60,447 nucleotides of DNA from an uncultured Pelagibacteraceae bacterium (GTDB taxonomy: Bacteria > Pseudomonadota > Alphaproteobacteria > Pelagibacterales > Pelagibacteraceae): NCBI GenBank assembly GCA_902537905.1, contig CACBDD010000002.1, forward strand, positions 1-60,447, read 5' to 3'. The notes below the pieces were generated by a model. The model was not told the DNA's origin. It made no database searches and saw only the letters and a program-made list of their open reading frames with translations. A program made the translations under genes and the position numbers. Shown here piece by piece: positions 1-11,111 of the stretch. Positions within the stretch are counted from its first letter, which is position 1. Each line of letters starts with the position of its first letter.

Positions 1-510
1 GCCTTAAAAGATCAATTTGGTTTCAAAAATATTTATATGACACCAAGAATTGAGAAAATTGTTTTGAATATGGGTCTTGGTTTAGATGCCACAGACTCTA
101 AAATTCTTAAATCCTGTGAAGAGGATATGGCAAAGATAACGGGTCAAAAACCTGTAACAACAAAATTTAAAAAATCTGTAGCTAACTTTAAAACAAGAAA
201 AGGATCAAATGCAGGTTTAAAAGTAACATTAAGAAAAAACAAAATGTATGAATTTTTAGATAGATTGGTAAATATTGCTCTTCCAAGAATTAAAGACTTT
301 AGAGGATTGTCACCAAAAGGTTTTGACAAATTTGGAAATTATACTTTTGGTATAAAGGAACACATCATATTCCCTGAAGTTAGTTTTGATAGAGCTGATA
401 AAGTTAGAGGCTTGGATATAATTATTGTTATAAAAGCGATCAACAAAGAGCACAGCTTTGCATTATTAGAAAAAATGAATTTTCCATTTATTAAAAAAGG
501 AGACAATTAA
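1..510 (+). CDS. rplE: 50S ribosomal protein L5 (5' end outside window)
   Basis: Open in frame from base 1 (ALKDQFGFKNIYMTPRIEKIVLNMG...); L5 signature; spc operon context. Confidence 0.95.
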   Translation, partial: ALKDQFGFKNIYMTPRIEKIVLNMGLGLDATDSKILKSCEEDMAKITGQKPVTTKFKKSVANFKTRKGSNAGLKVTLRKNKMYEFLDRLVNIALPRIKDFRGLSPKGFDKFGNYTFGIKEHIIFPEVSFDRADKVRGLDIIIVIKAINKEHSFALLEKMNFPFIKKGDN

Positions 511-512
511 AA

Positions 513-819
513 ATGGCTAAACTTAGTGCTGTAAATAAAAACAAAAAAAGAATTATACTTTCAGACAAGATGTTCAAGAAAAGACAAAACTTGAAAAAAA
601 ATAATAATGGATAAAAAACTACCATTAGAAGAAAGATTTAAGGCGCAGCAAAAATTATCAAAGTTGCCAAGAAATTCAGCTAAAACAAGAGTGATGAATA
701 GATGTGAGATAACAGGGAGACCACATGGTGTTTATAGAAAATTAAAAATATCAAGAATTGCTCTTAGACAATTAGGATTACAAGGAAAAATACCTGGCTT
801 AGTTAAGTCTAGCTGGTAG
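513..819 (+). CDS. rpsN: 30S ribosomal protein S14, apparently split by a +1 frameshift at the A8 tract 594-601
   Basis: [29 protein letters not shown]... in frame 513, continued by [28 protein letters not shown]...KSSW in frame 607; removing one A joins them into a full-length (~101 aa) S14. Confidence 0.9.
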
Positions 820-830
820 GAAGGAAAATT

Positions 831-1226
831 ATGAGTTTAAGTGACCCAATAGGAGATATGATAGCTAGAGTTAAGAACGCTCAAGCAAGAAATCATAAAA
901 AAGTAGATCTGCCTTCATCAAACTTTAAATCAAAAATTGCAGATATACTTAAAAATGAAGGTTTTATAAAAGATTTTAAAGTTAGTTCAGAGGGTAATAA
1001 ACCAACATTGTCTTTAGAACTTAAATATCACTCTGGCAACCCAGTAATCAGTGCATTTGAAAGAGTTTCTAAACCAGGAAGAAGAATTTTTTCTAGTGCT
1101 GAAGGTTTACCTAAAATTAATAACGGCCTTGGTATTGCTATAATTTCTACACCAAAAGGTGTAATGACTGATATTGATGCAAGAAAACAACGAGTTGGTG
1201 GCGAAATTATTTGTAAGGTATTTTAA
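831..1226 (+). CDS. rpsH: 30S ribosomal protein S8
   Basis: MSLSDPIGDMIARVKNAQ...; spc operon order. Confidence 0.97.
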   Translation: MSLSDPIGDMIARVKNAQARNHKKVDLPSSNFKSKIADILKNEGFIKDFKVSSEGNKPTLSLELKYHSGNPVISAFERVSKPGRRIFSSAEGLPKINNGLGIAIISTPKGVMTDIDARKQRVGGEIICKVF

Positions 1227-1765
1227 TGTCTAAAATTGGAAAAATAAATATATCAATACCTGAAAAAGTGAAAGTTGCTTTAGCTGGTAATATTATAAAT
1301 ATAGAAGGGCCACTAGGAAAGAAATCAATAAATATTGATTTAGATATGTTTAATTTGGATATCAAAGAAGGAAAAGAGATTTCAATAAAACCAAAAAAAA
1401 TTGACCAAAATTCTAAACGACTTTGGGGCATGAACAGAAGTTTAATTAATAATGCTGTAATTGGTTCAAGCACTGGCTATGAAAAAGTGTTAGAACTTGT
1501 AGGCGTTGGATATAGAGCAGCATTAAAAGGTAATCAGTTAAATTTACAATTAGGTTATAGTCACGATATTGATTTTGATATCCCAGAAGGAATTAAAATA
1601 GCTGTAGAAAAACAAACTACACTTAAGATCACAGGATCTGACAAACAATTAGTTGGTGAAGTTGCTTCAAAAATTAAAACATTTAGAAAAATTGAGCCAT
1701 ATAAAGGTAAGGGTGTTAGAGAAAAAGGTCAATATGTTCTTAAAAAAGAAGGTAAGAAAAAATAA
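1226..1765 (+). CDS. rplF: 50S ribosomal protein L6
   Basis: [17 protein letters not shown]...; operon order. Confidence 0.97.
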   Translation: MSKIGKINISIPEKVKVALAGNIINIEGPLGKKSINIDLDMFNLDIKEGKEISIKPKKIDQNSKRLWGMNRSLINNAVIGSSTGYEKVLELVGVGYRAALKGNQLNLQLGYSHDIDFDIPEGIKIAVEKQTTLKITGSDKQLVGEVASKIKTFRKIEPYKGKGVREKGQYVLKKEGKKK

Positions 1766-2121
1766 TGAAACTAAACACAAGTATTAGAAAAAGATTTAGA
1801 GTTAGCAATAAAGTAAAAAGAGTTGCTCCAAAAGACAGATTTAGATTAAGTATCTCAAGATCTGCTAAAAATATTTCAGCTCAAATCATTGATGATACAA
1901 AAAAAGTAACCTTGTTATCAGCTTCATCGATTGAGAAAGATTTAAAATCAACTGACAAAATTAACAAAATAGAGTTGTCAAAATTAGTAGCTCAAAAGCT
2001 TGCAAAAAAAGCTCAAGAAAAAAATATTACAAAAATTTATTTTGATAGAGGATCTTATAAATATCATGGTAGAATTAAAGCTTTTGCAGATACATTAAGA
2101 GAAAATGGGATGGAATTTTAA
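1765..2121 (+). CDS. rplR: 50S ribosomal protein L18
   Basis: Family match and operon order. Confidence 0.96.
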   Translation: MKLNTSIRKRFRVSNKVKRVAPKDRFRLSISRSAKNISAQIIDDTKKVTLLSASSIEKDLKSTDKINKIELSKLVAQKLAKKAQEKNITKIYFDRGSYKYHGRIKAFADTLRENGMEF

Positions 2122-2123
2122 TT

Positions 2124-2639
2124 ATGGAAAATATTAAAGACAAAAAAACAGACGATATTTTAGAAAAGTTAGTTCATATCAATAGAATTACAAAAGTTGT
2201 AAAAGGTGGAAGAAGATTTGGATTTTCAGCTCTTGTTGTTGTAGGAAATCAAGCTGGAAAAATTGGAATAGCTCACGCTAAAGCAAAACAAGTTCCAGAT
2301 GCAATCAAAAAAGCCAATGAAATGGCTAGAAGAAAATTAACGCATATACCTTTGAGAGAAGGAAGAACAATTCACCATGATGTAAAAGCTAAAGATGGTT
2401 CTGGTAGAATAGTTTTAAGAGCAGCATCAAAAGGTACAGGTATTATTGCAGGAGGTCCAGTAAGAGCAGTATGCGAAGTATTAGGTGTAAAAGATATTGT
2501 TGCTAAATCAATGGGTACATCAAATGCACATAATGTGATTAGAGCTACTATGAAAGCTTTAATGAAACAAAATTCACCAAAACAAATTTCAGCAATAAGA
2601 AATAAAAAAATATCAGAAATTATTGAAAAAAGAGGATAA
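2124..2639 (+). CDS. rpsE: 30S ribosomal protein S5
   Basis: KVVKGGRRFGFSALVVVGNQAGKIGIAHAKAKQVPDAI. Confidence 0.97.
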   Translation: MENIKDKKTDDILEKLVHINRITKVVKGGRRFGFSALVVVGNQAGKIGIAHAKAKQVPDAIKKANEMARRKLTHIPLREGRTIHHDVKAKDGSGRIVLRAASKGTGIIAGGPVRAVCEVLGVKDIVAKSMGTSNAHNVIRATMKALMKQNSPKQISAIRNKKISEIIEKRG

Positions 2640-3091
2640 TGATTACATTAAATACAAGACAGAAAATTAATAAATCTAAAATTAGAGTTGGAAGAGGTAT
2701 TGGATCAGGAAAAGGTAAAACCTCTGGGAGAGGTGTTAAAGGTCAAAAATCTAGATCTGGTGTAGCAATAAAAAGCTTTGAAGGTGGTCAAATGCCTTTA
2801 TATAGAAGATTACCTAAAAGAGGCTTTAATCCAATTTCAAGAGAAAATATAGCAATTTTAAACTTAGAAAAAATTCAGTCTTATATTGATAAAAAAAATA
2901 TAAATCCAAACGAAGTTTTAAATTCTTCATCTTTAAAAAAATTAAAATTAATTAACAAAAACTCTACAAAATTAAAAATATTAGGTACTGGAGAGTTAAA
3001 AGATAAAATTAATATTGAGGCTGACTTAGCATCAAAATCAGCAATAGAAAAACTAGAAAAAATTGGTGGATCTATTCAATTAAAAAAATAA
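2639..3091 (+). CDS. rplO: 50S ribosomal protein L15
   Basis: RVGRGIGSGKGKTSGRGVKGQKSRSG. Confidence 0.97.
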   Translation: MITLNTRQKINKSKIRVGRGIGSGKGKTSGRGVKGQKSRSGVAIKSFEGGQMPLYRRLPKRGFNPISRENIAILNLEKIQSYIDKKNINPNEVLNSSSLKKLKLINKNSTKLKILGTGELKDKINIEADLASKSAIEKLEKIGGSIQLKK

Positions 3092-3100
3092 TTTGTTTAA

Positions 3101-4381
3101 ATGAGCGCATCATCTTCAACAAATGATCTTAGAAATAGGATAATTTTTACAATAGCAATTCTTGCTGTATATAGATTTGGTACATTTGTTCCTTTACCAG
3201 GAATTGATCCAGAACAATTAAAAATCATGATGGATGGTAATCAAAAAGGGTTACTTGGCATGTTTAATGTTTTTGCTGGAGGTGCTGTAAGCAGAATGGC
3301 TATTTTTGCTCTTGGTATAATGCCATATATATCATCAGCTATTATAGTTCAGTTGTTAACAGGAGTATCAGATTATTTTAAGAATTTAAAAGCCCAGGGA
3401 GAAACTGGTAGAGCAAAAATTACTCAGATAACAAGATATGGAACAGTTTTACTTGCTACAGTTCAAGGCTATGGATTATCAGTTGGTTTAGAGTCTTCTG
3501 CAGATTTAGTAATTAATCCAGGAGCATTTTTTAAAATTACAACAGTGACAACTATTGTTGCTGGTACAATTTTTCTAATGTGGTTAGGAGAACAAATCAC
3601 CCAAAGAGGAATTGGAAATGGAATTTCTTTAATTATTTTTGCTGGTATTGTTGCTGAAATACCTAGAGCTTTAGTTACAACTTTTGAACTTGGTAGAACA
3701 GGCGCTGTATCAACTTTCATGATCTTAGCAATTTTTGTTCTTTTAATATTAACTATTTTATTTGTTGTTTTTATGGAGAGAGCGTTAAGAAAAATTCTTA
3801 TAAATTATCCCAAAAGACAAATGGGAAATAAAATGTATGGTGGAGAGTCTTCTCATTTGCCATTAAAAATTAATCAAGCAGGAGTAATACCGGCAATTTT
3901 TGCATCTGCTTTATTATTGTTACCAGTTACTTTTTCTAATTTTTCATTTTCAAACAATGAAACTTTTTTGAACTTAAGTTCTTATTTTACTCAAGGTCAA
4001 CCTTTGTACATGTTGTTATATGCATCTGGTATAATATTTTTTACATTTTTTTATACCTCAATTACATTTAACCCAACTGAAACAGCAGAAAACTTAAGAA
4101 AATATGGTGGCTTTGTACCTGGAATTAGACCCGGTGAAAGTACAGCTTTGTACATCGAAAATATTTCAACTAAACTTACTACAATTGGTGCTCTATATTT
4201 GACGCTTGTATGTTTAATGCCTGAATTTTTAATTGCTAATTACCCAATTCCTTTTTATTTGGGTGGTGCGTCTATTTTAATTGTTGTTGTAGTAGCCATT
4301 GATACTGTAACTCAAATACAAACAAGATTAATGAGCTCTCAATACGAACAATTAATTAAAAAAACTAAATTTGGAAAGTAA
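3101..4381 (+). CDS. secY: Preprotein translocase subunit SecY
   Basis: Multi-TM; GIMPYISSAIIVQLLT, GGFVPGIRPGEST. Confidence 0.97.
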   Translation: MSASSSTNDLRNRIIFTIAILAVYRFGTFVPLPGIDPEQLKIMMDGNQKGLLGMFNVFAGGAVSRMAIFALGIMPYISSAIIVQLLTGVSDYFKNLKAQGETGRAKITQITRYGTVLLATVQGYGLSVGLESSADLVINPGAFFKITTVTTIVAGTIFLMWLGEQITQRGIGNGISLIIFAGIVAEIPRALVTTFELGRTGAVSTFMILAIFVLLILTILFVVFMERALRKILINYPKRQMGNKMYGGESSHLPLKINQAGVIPAIFASALLLLPVTFSNFSFSNNETFLNLSSYFTQGQPLYMLLYASGIIFFTFFYTSITFNPTETAENLRKYGGFVPGIRPGESTALYIENISTKLTTIGALYLTLVCLMPEFLIANYPIPFYLGGASILIVVVVAIDTVTQIQTRLMSSQYEQLIKKTKFGK

Positions 4382-4945
4382 GTGAATATAGTTTTATTTG
4401 GACCGCCTGGTGCTGGCAAAGGTACTCAAGCCAAATATTTAGTAAATAAATTAAATTCCTTTCAGATCTCAACTGGCGAACTCTTAAGAGAAGAAATATA
4501 TAAAAATTCAGATATTGGAAAGTCTATAACTAATGACATGAAAAATGGTATATTTGTAAGTGATGAAATAGTTAACAAGCTTATTGAAAATTTTGTTTCA
4601 GATCCTCAAAAAAAGAACAAATTTATATTTGATGGATACCCTAGATCTTTGAGCCAAGCAAAAAATTTAGATAATTTATTAGAAACATCAAATCAAAAGA
4701 TAGATTTAATACTATATCTTAAAGTTGATAGAGAGACGGTAGTAAAAAGGTTAGAGAAAAGAAAAATTATTGAAAATAGATCGGATGATGAAACAACTAC
4801 TATACTAAAACGTTTCGATACATACATGAACACAACAGAGCCAGTATTGAAATACTACTCTGAGAATCCTAATTTTAGGGAAATTGATGGTAGCTTGGAA
4901 ATAGACGAAATAACAAGGAAAATAGACACTTTTATAAATGTTTAA
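4382..4945 (+). CDS. adk: Adenylate kinase (GTG start)
   Basis: GPPGAGKGTQAKYL P-loop, DGYPRSLSQA. Confidence 0.96.
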   Translation: MNIVLFGPPGAGKGTQAKYLVNKLNSFQISTGELLREEIYKNSDIGKSITNDMKNGIFVSDEIVNKLIENFVSDPQKKNKFIFDGYPRSLSQAKNLDNLLETSNQKIDLILYLKVDRETVVKRLEKRKIIENRSDDETTTILKRFDTYMNTTEPVLKYYSENPNFREIDGSLEIDEITRKIDTFINV

Positions 4946-4949
4946 GACG

Positions 4950-4977
4950 TTGACTTTGATTAATCTTCTTATATAAA
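4950..4977 (+). promoter_or_regulatory. Putative promoter of rpsM operon: TTGACT-16 nt-TATAAA
   Basis: ttgacttTGATTAATCTTCTtATATAAAAGGCACAA in the adk-rpsM gap. Confidence 0.55.
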
Positions 4978-5000
4978 AGGCACAATTTATCACAAAAATT

Positions 5001-5384
5001 ATGGCTCGTATCGCAGGTATAAACATTCCACAAAATAAACTTGTCCACATTGGACTTACATATATTTACGGAATAGGAGATAAATTCTCACAACAAATTT
5101 GTTCTTCTCTAGAAATTCCAAGAGCTAAAAGAGTGAATGAGTTAACTGATGATGAGATTTTAAAAATCAGAGAATATATTGATCAAAATTTTAAAGTCGA
5201 AGGAGATCTTAGAAGAGATTATTCTTTGAGTATCAAAAGATTAATAGATCTTGCATGTTATAGAGGAACAAGACACAGAAAAAAACTGCCTGTAAGAGGT
5301 CAAAGAACAAGATGTAATGCAAGAACAAGAAAAGGAAAAGCAATCGCAATTGCAGGGAAAAAATTAACACCAACTAAAAAATAA
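5001..5384 (+). CDS. rpsM: 30S ribosomal protein S13
   Basis: [26 protein letters not shown]. Confidence 0.97.
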   Translation: MARIAGINIPQNKLVHIGLTYIYGIGDKFSQQICSSLEIPRAKRVNELTDDEILKIREYIDQNFKVEGDLRRDYSLSIKRLIDLACYRGTRHRKKLPVRGQRTRCNARTRKGKAIAIAGKKLTPTKK

Positions 5385-5386
5385 TA

Positions 5387-5836
5387 ATGGCAAAAACTGA
5401 AAAAACTGACAATAAAGATCAGAAGGTAGAAAAATCTTCTAAAAAAAGTGCAAAGAGTTCTTACTCCAAAAAGAAAAAGATTAAAAAAAATATTTTAAAT
5501 GGAATTGCTTATGTGCAGTCAACTTTTAATAATACAATAATTTCAATTGCTGATACAAATGGAAACGTAATATCCTGGGCATCTGCCGGACAGAAAGGAT
5601 TTAAAGGATCAAGAAAATCTACACCTTATGCAGCCCAAATAGCAGCGGACTCTGCAGCTTCAAAAGCATTAGAGTATGGAATGAAAACTTTATCTGTTGA
5701 GGTAAAAGGGCCTGGTTCAGGAAGAGAAACAGCATTAAGAGCTTTACAAGCTAGAGGTTTTAAAATTTTGTCAATTAAAGACACAACACCGATGCCTCAT
5801 AACGGAACTAGACCACCAAAAAAAAGGAGAGTTTAA
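5387..5836 (+). CDS. rpsK: 30S ribosomal protein S11 with Lys/Ser-rich N-terminal extension
   Basis: [30 protein letters not shown]; ends [13 protein letters not shown]. Confidence 0.97.
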   Translation: MAKTEKTDNKDQKVEKSSKKSAKSSYSKKKKIKKNILNGIAYVQSTFNNTIISIADTNGNVISWASAGQKGFKGSRKSTPYAAQIAADSAASKALEYGMKTLSVEVKGPGSGRETALRALQARGFKILSIKDTTPMPHNGTRPPKKRRV

Positions 5837-6864
5837 TGGAAGTAGAAAACGTTAATGTTAAAAATTGGAGATCCTTAATTAAACCATCTAAATTAGATGT
5901 GCAAATTAGTGACGACTTAACTCATGCTAAGATTATAGCTGAACCTTTAGAAAAGGGTTACGGATTAACTTTAGGAAACTCTTTAAGAAGAATTTTGCTT
6001 TCTTCAATAAGAGGAGCTGCAGTTACTTCAATTCAAATAGATGGTGTTCTACATGAATTTACATCAATTAAAGGTGTTAGAGAGGACGTAACAGATATTG
6101 TTTTGAATGTTAAATCGTTAGCCTTAAAAAGTAATTCTGAAGGTACAAAAAAATTAGTTTTAGATGCAAAAGGTCCTGGCGAAATAAAAGCTTCAGACAT
6201 TGCTCCTGTGACAGATGTAGAAATATTAAATCCGGATTTAGTAATATGCAACTTAGATGAAAAAACAACTTTTCACATGGAAATGAATGTAAATACTGGA
6301 AAAGGTTATGTTCCAGCTGAGCTAAATAAACCAGAGGAGCCACCATTAGGTTTAATTGCAATTGACTCATTGTATAGCCCTGTAAAAAAAGTTTCTTATT
6401 CAGTTAGTACCGCAAGAGAAGGTAAAGCACTTGATTATGATAAATTAACAATGGAAGTTGAGACAAATGGTTCAATTTCTGCTGAAGATGCTGTTGCGTA
6501 TTCAGCTAGAATTTTTCAAGACCAGTTGAAAATGTTTGTTAATTTTGATGAACCGGTCGAAGCTCCAGTAAAAGAAGTTTCATCTGAACCTGAATTTAAT
6601 AAGAATTTATTAAGAAAAGTTGATGAACTAGAGCTATCTGTTAGGTCAATGAATTGCTTAAAAAACGACAATATAATTTATATTGGTGATTTAGTTCAGA
6701 AATCTGAGGGTGAAATGTTAAGAACTCCAAATTTTGGTAGAAAATCTTTAAACGAAATTAAAGAAGTTCTAACTGGAATGTCTCTGTATTTAGGTATGGA
6801 AATACCTAACTGGCCACCAGATAATATTGCAGAAATGTCTAAAAAATTAGAGGAAGCAATTTAA
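5836..6864 (+). CDS. rpoA: RNA polymerase alpha subunit
   Basis: [22 protein letters not shown]; alpha-[17 protein letters not shown]. Confidence 0.97.
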   Translation: MEVENVNVKNWRSLIKPSKLDVQISDDLTHAKIIAEPLEKGYGLTLGNSLRRILLSSIRGAAVTSIQIDGVLHEFTSIKGVREDVTDIVLNVKSLALKSNSEGTKKLVLDAKGPGEIKASDIAPVTDVEILNPDLVICNLDEKTTFHMEMNVNTGKGYVPAELNKPEEPPLGLIAIDSLYSPVKKVSYSVSTAREGKALDYDKLTMEVETNGSISAEDAVAYSARIFQDQLKMFVNFDEPVEAPVKEVSSEPEFNKNLLRKVDELELSVRSMNCLKNDNIIYIGDLVQKSEGEMLRTPNFGRKSLNEIKEVLTGMSLYLGMEIPNWPPDNIAEMSKKLEEAI

Positions 6865-7307
6865 TGAGACACGGCTTAGCCAATAAAAAATTAAATAGAA
6901 CTTCTGAGCATAGAAAAGCTCTGTTAAAGAATATGTTAAATTCTCTAATAAAATATGAACAGATTAAAACTACATTGCCAAAAGCAAAGTTTTTAAGACC
7001 TCAAGCTGACAAAATTATTACTTTAGGTAAAAAAGATACTTTACAAACAACTAAGATGCTTGTGTCTCAATTGCAGGATATCAAATCAGCTAATAAAGTA
7101 AAAAAAACTCTTTCTAAAAGATATTCAAATAGAAAAGGTGGCTACACTAGAATTATTAAAGCGGGTTTTAGATATGGTGATAATGCTCCAATGGCAATTA
7201 TAGAATTTGTAGATAGAGATGTTGAAGCCAAAAGGGTAGATAAGAAGAAAAAAGATACGTCAAAAGAAGCTCCAAAAACAGAAGAAAATAAACAAGCTAC
7301 AGCTTAA
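6864..7307 (+). CDS. rplQ: 50S ribosomal protein L17
   Basis: [24 protein letters not shown]. Confidence 0.97.
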   Translation: MRHGLANKKLNRTSEHRKALLKNMLNSLIKYEQIKTTLPKAKFLRPQADKIITLGKKDTLQTTKMLVSQLQDIKSANKVKKTLSKRYSNRKGGYTRIIKAGFRYGDNAPMAIIEFVDRDVEAKRVDKKKKDTSKEAPKTEENKQATA

Positions 7308-7317
7308 AGCCTAAGTC

Positions 7318-8235
7318 ATGAACAAGTCATACATCGTTGATTCAACGTGTAATGATATGCGTATTGATAGATGGATAAGATTAAATATTGGAAAAATACC
7401 TCAAGGTTTAATTGAAAAATATCTTAGGACAGGAAAAATTAAAATTAACAAAAAAAAAGTTAAAAGTTCTCACAAAATAAAAAAAGAAGATCAAATAAAT
7501 ATATTTAATATTGAATTTAAAGAAAGAGTAGAACAAAAAAAAATAAAATTTTTACCAACTAAAGAAATAATAAAATCAAACGAAGATCAAATAATTGATG
7601 ATAACGATAATTTTGTTGTATTAAATAAAGAATCTGGAATATCAGTACAAGGTGGTACAAAATCTAAAAAAAACTTAGTTGATATTTTTGCAAAGAGTGA
7701 AATTTTTAAAGGAACAAAACCTTATTCTGTTCATAGATTAGACAAAGATACATCTGGTGTATTTATAATGGCGAAAAATAGAGAGAGCGCACAGTTACTA
7801 ACATCATTATTTAGATTACGAAAAGTACATAAAACTTATCTTGCCATATGCCAAGGAGAAGTAAATAAAAACACAGGTGTTTGGGATGATGACTTAATAA
7901 GATATGATGGAGGTAAAAAGTTAGTAGAAAAAGCAAAAACTATATTTAAGGTAATAGATAAAAATTCTGAAGCATCTTTTTTGGAGTTAAAACCAATAAC
8001 TGGAAGAAAACATCAGTTACGTAAACAACTTTTTGCAATTGGAAATCCTATATTTGGTGATACGAAATATAAACTATCTAAATCAGATAAAGGTATAAAT
8101 AAAAATCTTATGCTGCACTCGTATCAAATTAAATTTAAAATAAATGATATGAAGTATACTTATTCAGCCTTATTACCAGAATATTTTAAAAAGTTGTTAA
8201 AATCAAAAAGACTTAGTTTTTCAAATTTGAAATAA
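7318..8235 (+). CDS. rluC: 23S rRNA pseudouridine synthase, RluC/RluD family
   Basis: S4-like N-terminus; [26 protein letters not shown]. Confidence 0.85.
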   Translation: MNKSYIVDSTCNDMRIDRWIRLNIGKIPQGLIEKYLRTGKIKINKKKVKSSHKIKKEDQINIFNIEFKERVEQKKIKFLPTKEIIKSNEDQIIDDNDNFVVLNKESGISVQGGTKSKKNLVDIFAKSEIFKGTKPYSVHRLDKDTSGVFIMAKNRESAQLLTSLFRLRKVHKTYLAICQGEVNKNTGVWDDDLIRYDGGKKLVEKAKTIFKVIDKNSEASFLELKPITGRKHQLRKQLFAIGNPIFGDTKYKLSKSDKGINKNLMLHSYQIKFKINDMKYTYSALLPEYFKKLLKSKRLSFSNLK

Positions 8236-8830
8236 AATTTTCAATAATTTCATTATTTAAGTTGGAATAATCTTGATTTGAAATTTTTTTTAAATTTGTA
8301 ACACCTTTATCTGAAATTCCACAAGGTACTATTTTTTTATAATTTTCTAGGTTGTTATCAACATTTATTGCAAATCCATGATATGCAATCCACTTACTCA
8401 CTCTAATACCTATCGCAGCAATTTTTTGAATTTCATTTTTGTCTTTATACCATATTCCAATATTTTCTTTATCAGGAAAGGTTTCAATATTATATTTTTT
8501 TAAACTTTGAATAATTGTGTTTTCGATGGTTGTAATAAATTTTCTAATGTCTTTTTTTTCTCTTAGATCAATAACAAAATAACAAATTAATTGACCTGGA
8601 CCATGATACGTAATTTTTCCACCTCTGTTTGTTTTTAATAGATCAATTGATTTATCAATTATTTCATTTTCTTTATAGGATGTACCTGCAGTAAAAATTT
8701 CAGGATGCTCTAAAATCCAAATTAATTCTTTTTCTTTATTAGCTGTAATATTTTTTAATCTAGACTCTAATAGATCAATTGCCTCAAAATAATTTACCGG
8801 TTTTATTGACTTTTTGATCTCTATATCCAT
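8213..8830 (-). CDS. lipB: Lipoyl(octanoyl) transferase
   Basis: [42 protein letters not shown]. Confidence 0.93.
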   Translation of the reverse strand: MDIEIKKSIKPVNYFEAIDLLESRLKNITANKEKELIWILEHPEIFTAGTSYKENEIIDKSIDLLKTNRGGKITYHGPGQLICYFVIDLREKKDIRKFITTIENTIIQSLKKYNIETFPDKENIGIWYKDKNEIQKIAAIGIRVSKWIAYHGFAINVDNNLENYKKIVPCGISDKGVTNLKKISNQDYSNLNNEIIENFISNLKN

Positions 8831-8891
8831 TTAAAATTTGTAATATTTTAATTATGTATTAATAGTGCACAACTAAATTATAGGTACATTT

Positions 8892-10265
8892 ATGTCTTTA
8901 ATTAAAAAAACTAAAGATAAAAAAGTAAATTTTGAATTCAATAAAGAATATTTGAGAGTTGTTACCTCTAAAATAGCTGACAATGATGCAAAATTTATTA
9001 ATGATTCATTCAATGAAATGCATCCTGCTGATGCAGCAGACATAATTGAACACTTAAGTATTAGCGATAGAGAAAGTTTAATTAAACTAAATAATTTTAA
9101 TATTGATGCAGAGGTTTTTGTAGAATTAAATGAGTCTATACAAACTGAGATAATTAAATATTTATCTTCAGATTCAATTGTAACTATTCTTACCAACTTA
9201 GAGTCAGATGATGCTATTTCGATTTTAGAAAATGTACCTGAAGAAGACAAGAACACTATATTAAGCTCATTGCCTCCTAAAGACAGATTTGCTCTGTTAG
9301 AAAGCTTAAGCTATCCTGAAGATACTGCTGCTAGACTTATGCAGCGTGAGTTTACAGCTATACCAAGCAACTGGTCTGTAGGTCAAACAATTGACTATTT
9401 GAGAGAAAATAAAGATTTGCCTGAAGAATTTTTGGAAATTTTTATTGTTAATGAAGAATTTAAACCTATTGGAACTGTTCCATCATCAAGAGTGCTTACT
9501 TCACCAAGAGACACAAAAATGGCAAGCATCATGTCTGAGTCTCAATTATTAGTGCCTGTTGATATGGACAAAGAAGAGGTGGCTAATCTATTTGAAAATT
9601 ACAATCTAAATTCAGCAGCCGTAATTGATAAAAATAATAAATTGGTAGGAATGATTATGAACGATGATGTTCTTACAGTCCTGAAAGAAGAGGCGGAGGA
9701 GGATGCATTGAGGTTAGCTGGTGTAGGTGATGAGGAAATTACCGATGGTGTTGTTACAAAAACTAAAAGAAGATTTAATTGGCTTTTATTGAATTTATTT
9801 ACAGCCTTCTTAGCAACTTGGTGTATTAGCTTGTTTGGAGCAACTATTGAGCAAATGGTTGTTCTTGCTTTCCTGATGCCAATTGTTGCTTCAATGGGTG
9901 GAAATGCAGGTATGCAAACATTGGCTGTTACAGTCAGAACAATTGCAACAAATGACTTAACTCAAAATAATTTTTCATCAAATGTTTTTAAAGAATTTTC
10001 AATTGGCATATTAAATGGAATTATATTTGCTGTCATAAGTGCTTTAATAGTTCAAATTTGGTTTCAAGATAGTATTCTTTCAATAATCATTTCAATATCA
10101 ATGGTACTTACTATGATTATAGCTGGACTGTTTGGTATTCTTGTTCCTTTTACTTTAAAAAAAATGAATATTGATCCTGCAATTGCATCGAGTGTTTTTG
10201 TTACCACCATTACTGATGTTATAGGTTTTGTCTCATTTTTAGGTGTTGGAGCTTATTTTCTCTAA
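8892..10265 (+). CDS. mgtE: Magnesium transporter MgtE (N domain, CBS, TM domain)
   Basis: MHPADAADIIEHL; PIVASMGGNAGMQTLAVTVR. Confidence 0.93.
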   Translation: MSLIKKTKDKKVNFEFNKEYLRVVTSKIADNDAKFINDSFNEMHPADAADIIEHLSISDRESLIKLNNFNIDAEVFVELNESIQTEIIKYLSSDSIVTILTNLESDDAISILENVPEEDKNTILSSLPPKDRFALLESLSYPEDTAARLMQREFTAIPSNWSVGQTIDYLRENKDLPEEFLEIFIVNEEFKPIGTVPSSRVLTSPRDTKMASIMSESQLLVPVDMDKEEVANLFENYNLNSAAVIDKNNKLVGMIMNDDVLTVLKEEAEEDALRLAGVGDEEITDGVVTKTKRRFNWLLLNLFTAFLATWCISLFGATIEQMVVLAFLMPIVASMGGNAGMQTLAVTVRTIATNDLTQNNFSSNVFKEFSIGILNGIIFAVISALIVQIWFQDSILSIIISISMVLTMIIAGLFGILVPFTLKKMNIDPAIASSVFVTTITDVIGFVSFLGVGAYFL

Positions 10266-11077
10266 AAATTATCAATCAATCTTACGTTATCAATATAATA
10301 AGCAACAAATAAACGTGAATCTCTTACAGTATTAGATATTTTAAGATTTTTAATTGATCTTAATTCTAAGTATTCAATTTTAATTTTTAAAAATTTCTCA
10401 AAATATTTCATTTGAATTCTTAAATTTTGTTTTATTTTTTTATTTTTCACTAAATTTCTTTTTAATTTAATTAGACTTTTGGTTAGAAAACTTGCTTTTT
10501 TAATACCACTTAAATCCAAATGATTATTTCTGGAAGATAAAGCTATTTTGTTTTTATTTCTAATAGTTTTGCATGGAATAATAGAAGTTTTATATTTATT
10601 TTTTAGATAATTTTTTATTAAGAAATATTGTTGATAATCTTTTTTTCCCATAAATATTTTTTTTGGATTTACCAAATTAGTTAGTCTTCCCATTACATCT
10701 AGTACTCCTTCGAAATGGCCTTTTCTATATTTAGCGCATAAAATTTTATCTTTATTTCCAATTTTTATGTTTGATTTTTTACTATTATTGTAAATATCTT
10801 TGAATTTTGGGATGTATAAGAAATCAACCTTTTTAGTTTTTTTTAAAATTTTGATATCCTCTTTAATATTTGTTGGATAATTCTTGAAATCTTTTTTGTT
10901 ATTAAATTGTTTGGGGTTAACAAAAATACTTACTATTGTCTTTTTGCAAGTTCGATTTGATCTATCAATAAGTGATAAATGACCTTCATGAATACTTCCC
11001 ATTGTGGGAACAAAACCAATATCATTAAATGGCCTTAAAGATTTAAATAATGAATTATTATTTAATATAATTTTCAT
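10262..11077 (-). CDS. panC: Pantoate--beta-alanine ligase (start chosen at internal ATG; ORF is open to 11107)
   Basis: GFVPTMGSIHEGHLSLI; ORF MKIILNNN... Confidence 0.9.
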   Translation of the reverse strand: MKIILNNNSLFKSLRPFNDIGFVPTMGSIHEGHLSLIDRSNRTCKKTIVSIFVNPKQFNNKKDFKNYPTNIKEDIKILKKTKKVDFLYIPKFKDIYNNSKKSNIKIGNKDKILCAKYRKGHFEGVLDVMGRLTNLVNPKKIFMGKKDYQQYFLIKNYLKNKYKTSIIPCKTIRNKNKIALSSRNNHLDLSGIKKASFLTKSLIKLKRNLVKNKKIKQNLRIQMKYFEKFLKIKIEYLELRSIKNLKISNTVRDSRLFVAYYIDNVRLIDNF

Positions 11078-11111
11078 TTGTATTAAAATTCTAGATAAGT
11101 AAAACATTTAT

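Noticed and set aside
144-329. Minus-strand ORF of 61 aa inside rplE (and many similar antisense ORFs, e.g. 1207-1473, 6110-6370, 28574-28774, 29074-29259)
   Set aside because: Fully inside confident coding regions on the other strand, no recognisable domain, expected in AT-rich DNA with biased codon use.
1-510. rplE as a truncated pseudogene starting at 37
   Set aside because: The reading frame is open to base 1 with L5-like sequence; truncation is only the window edge.
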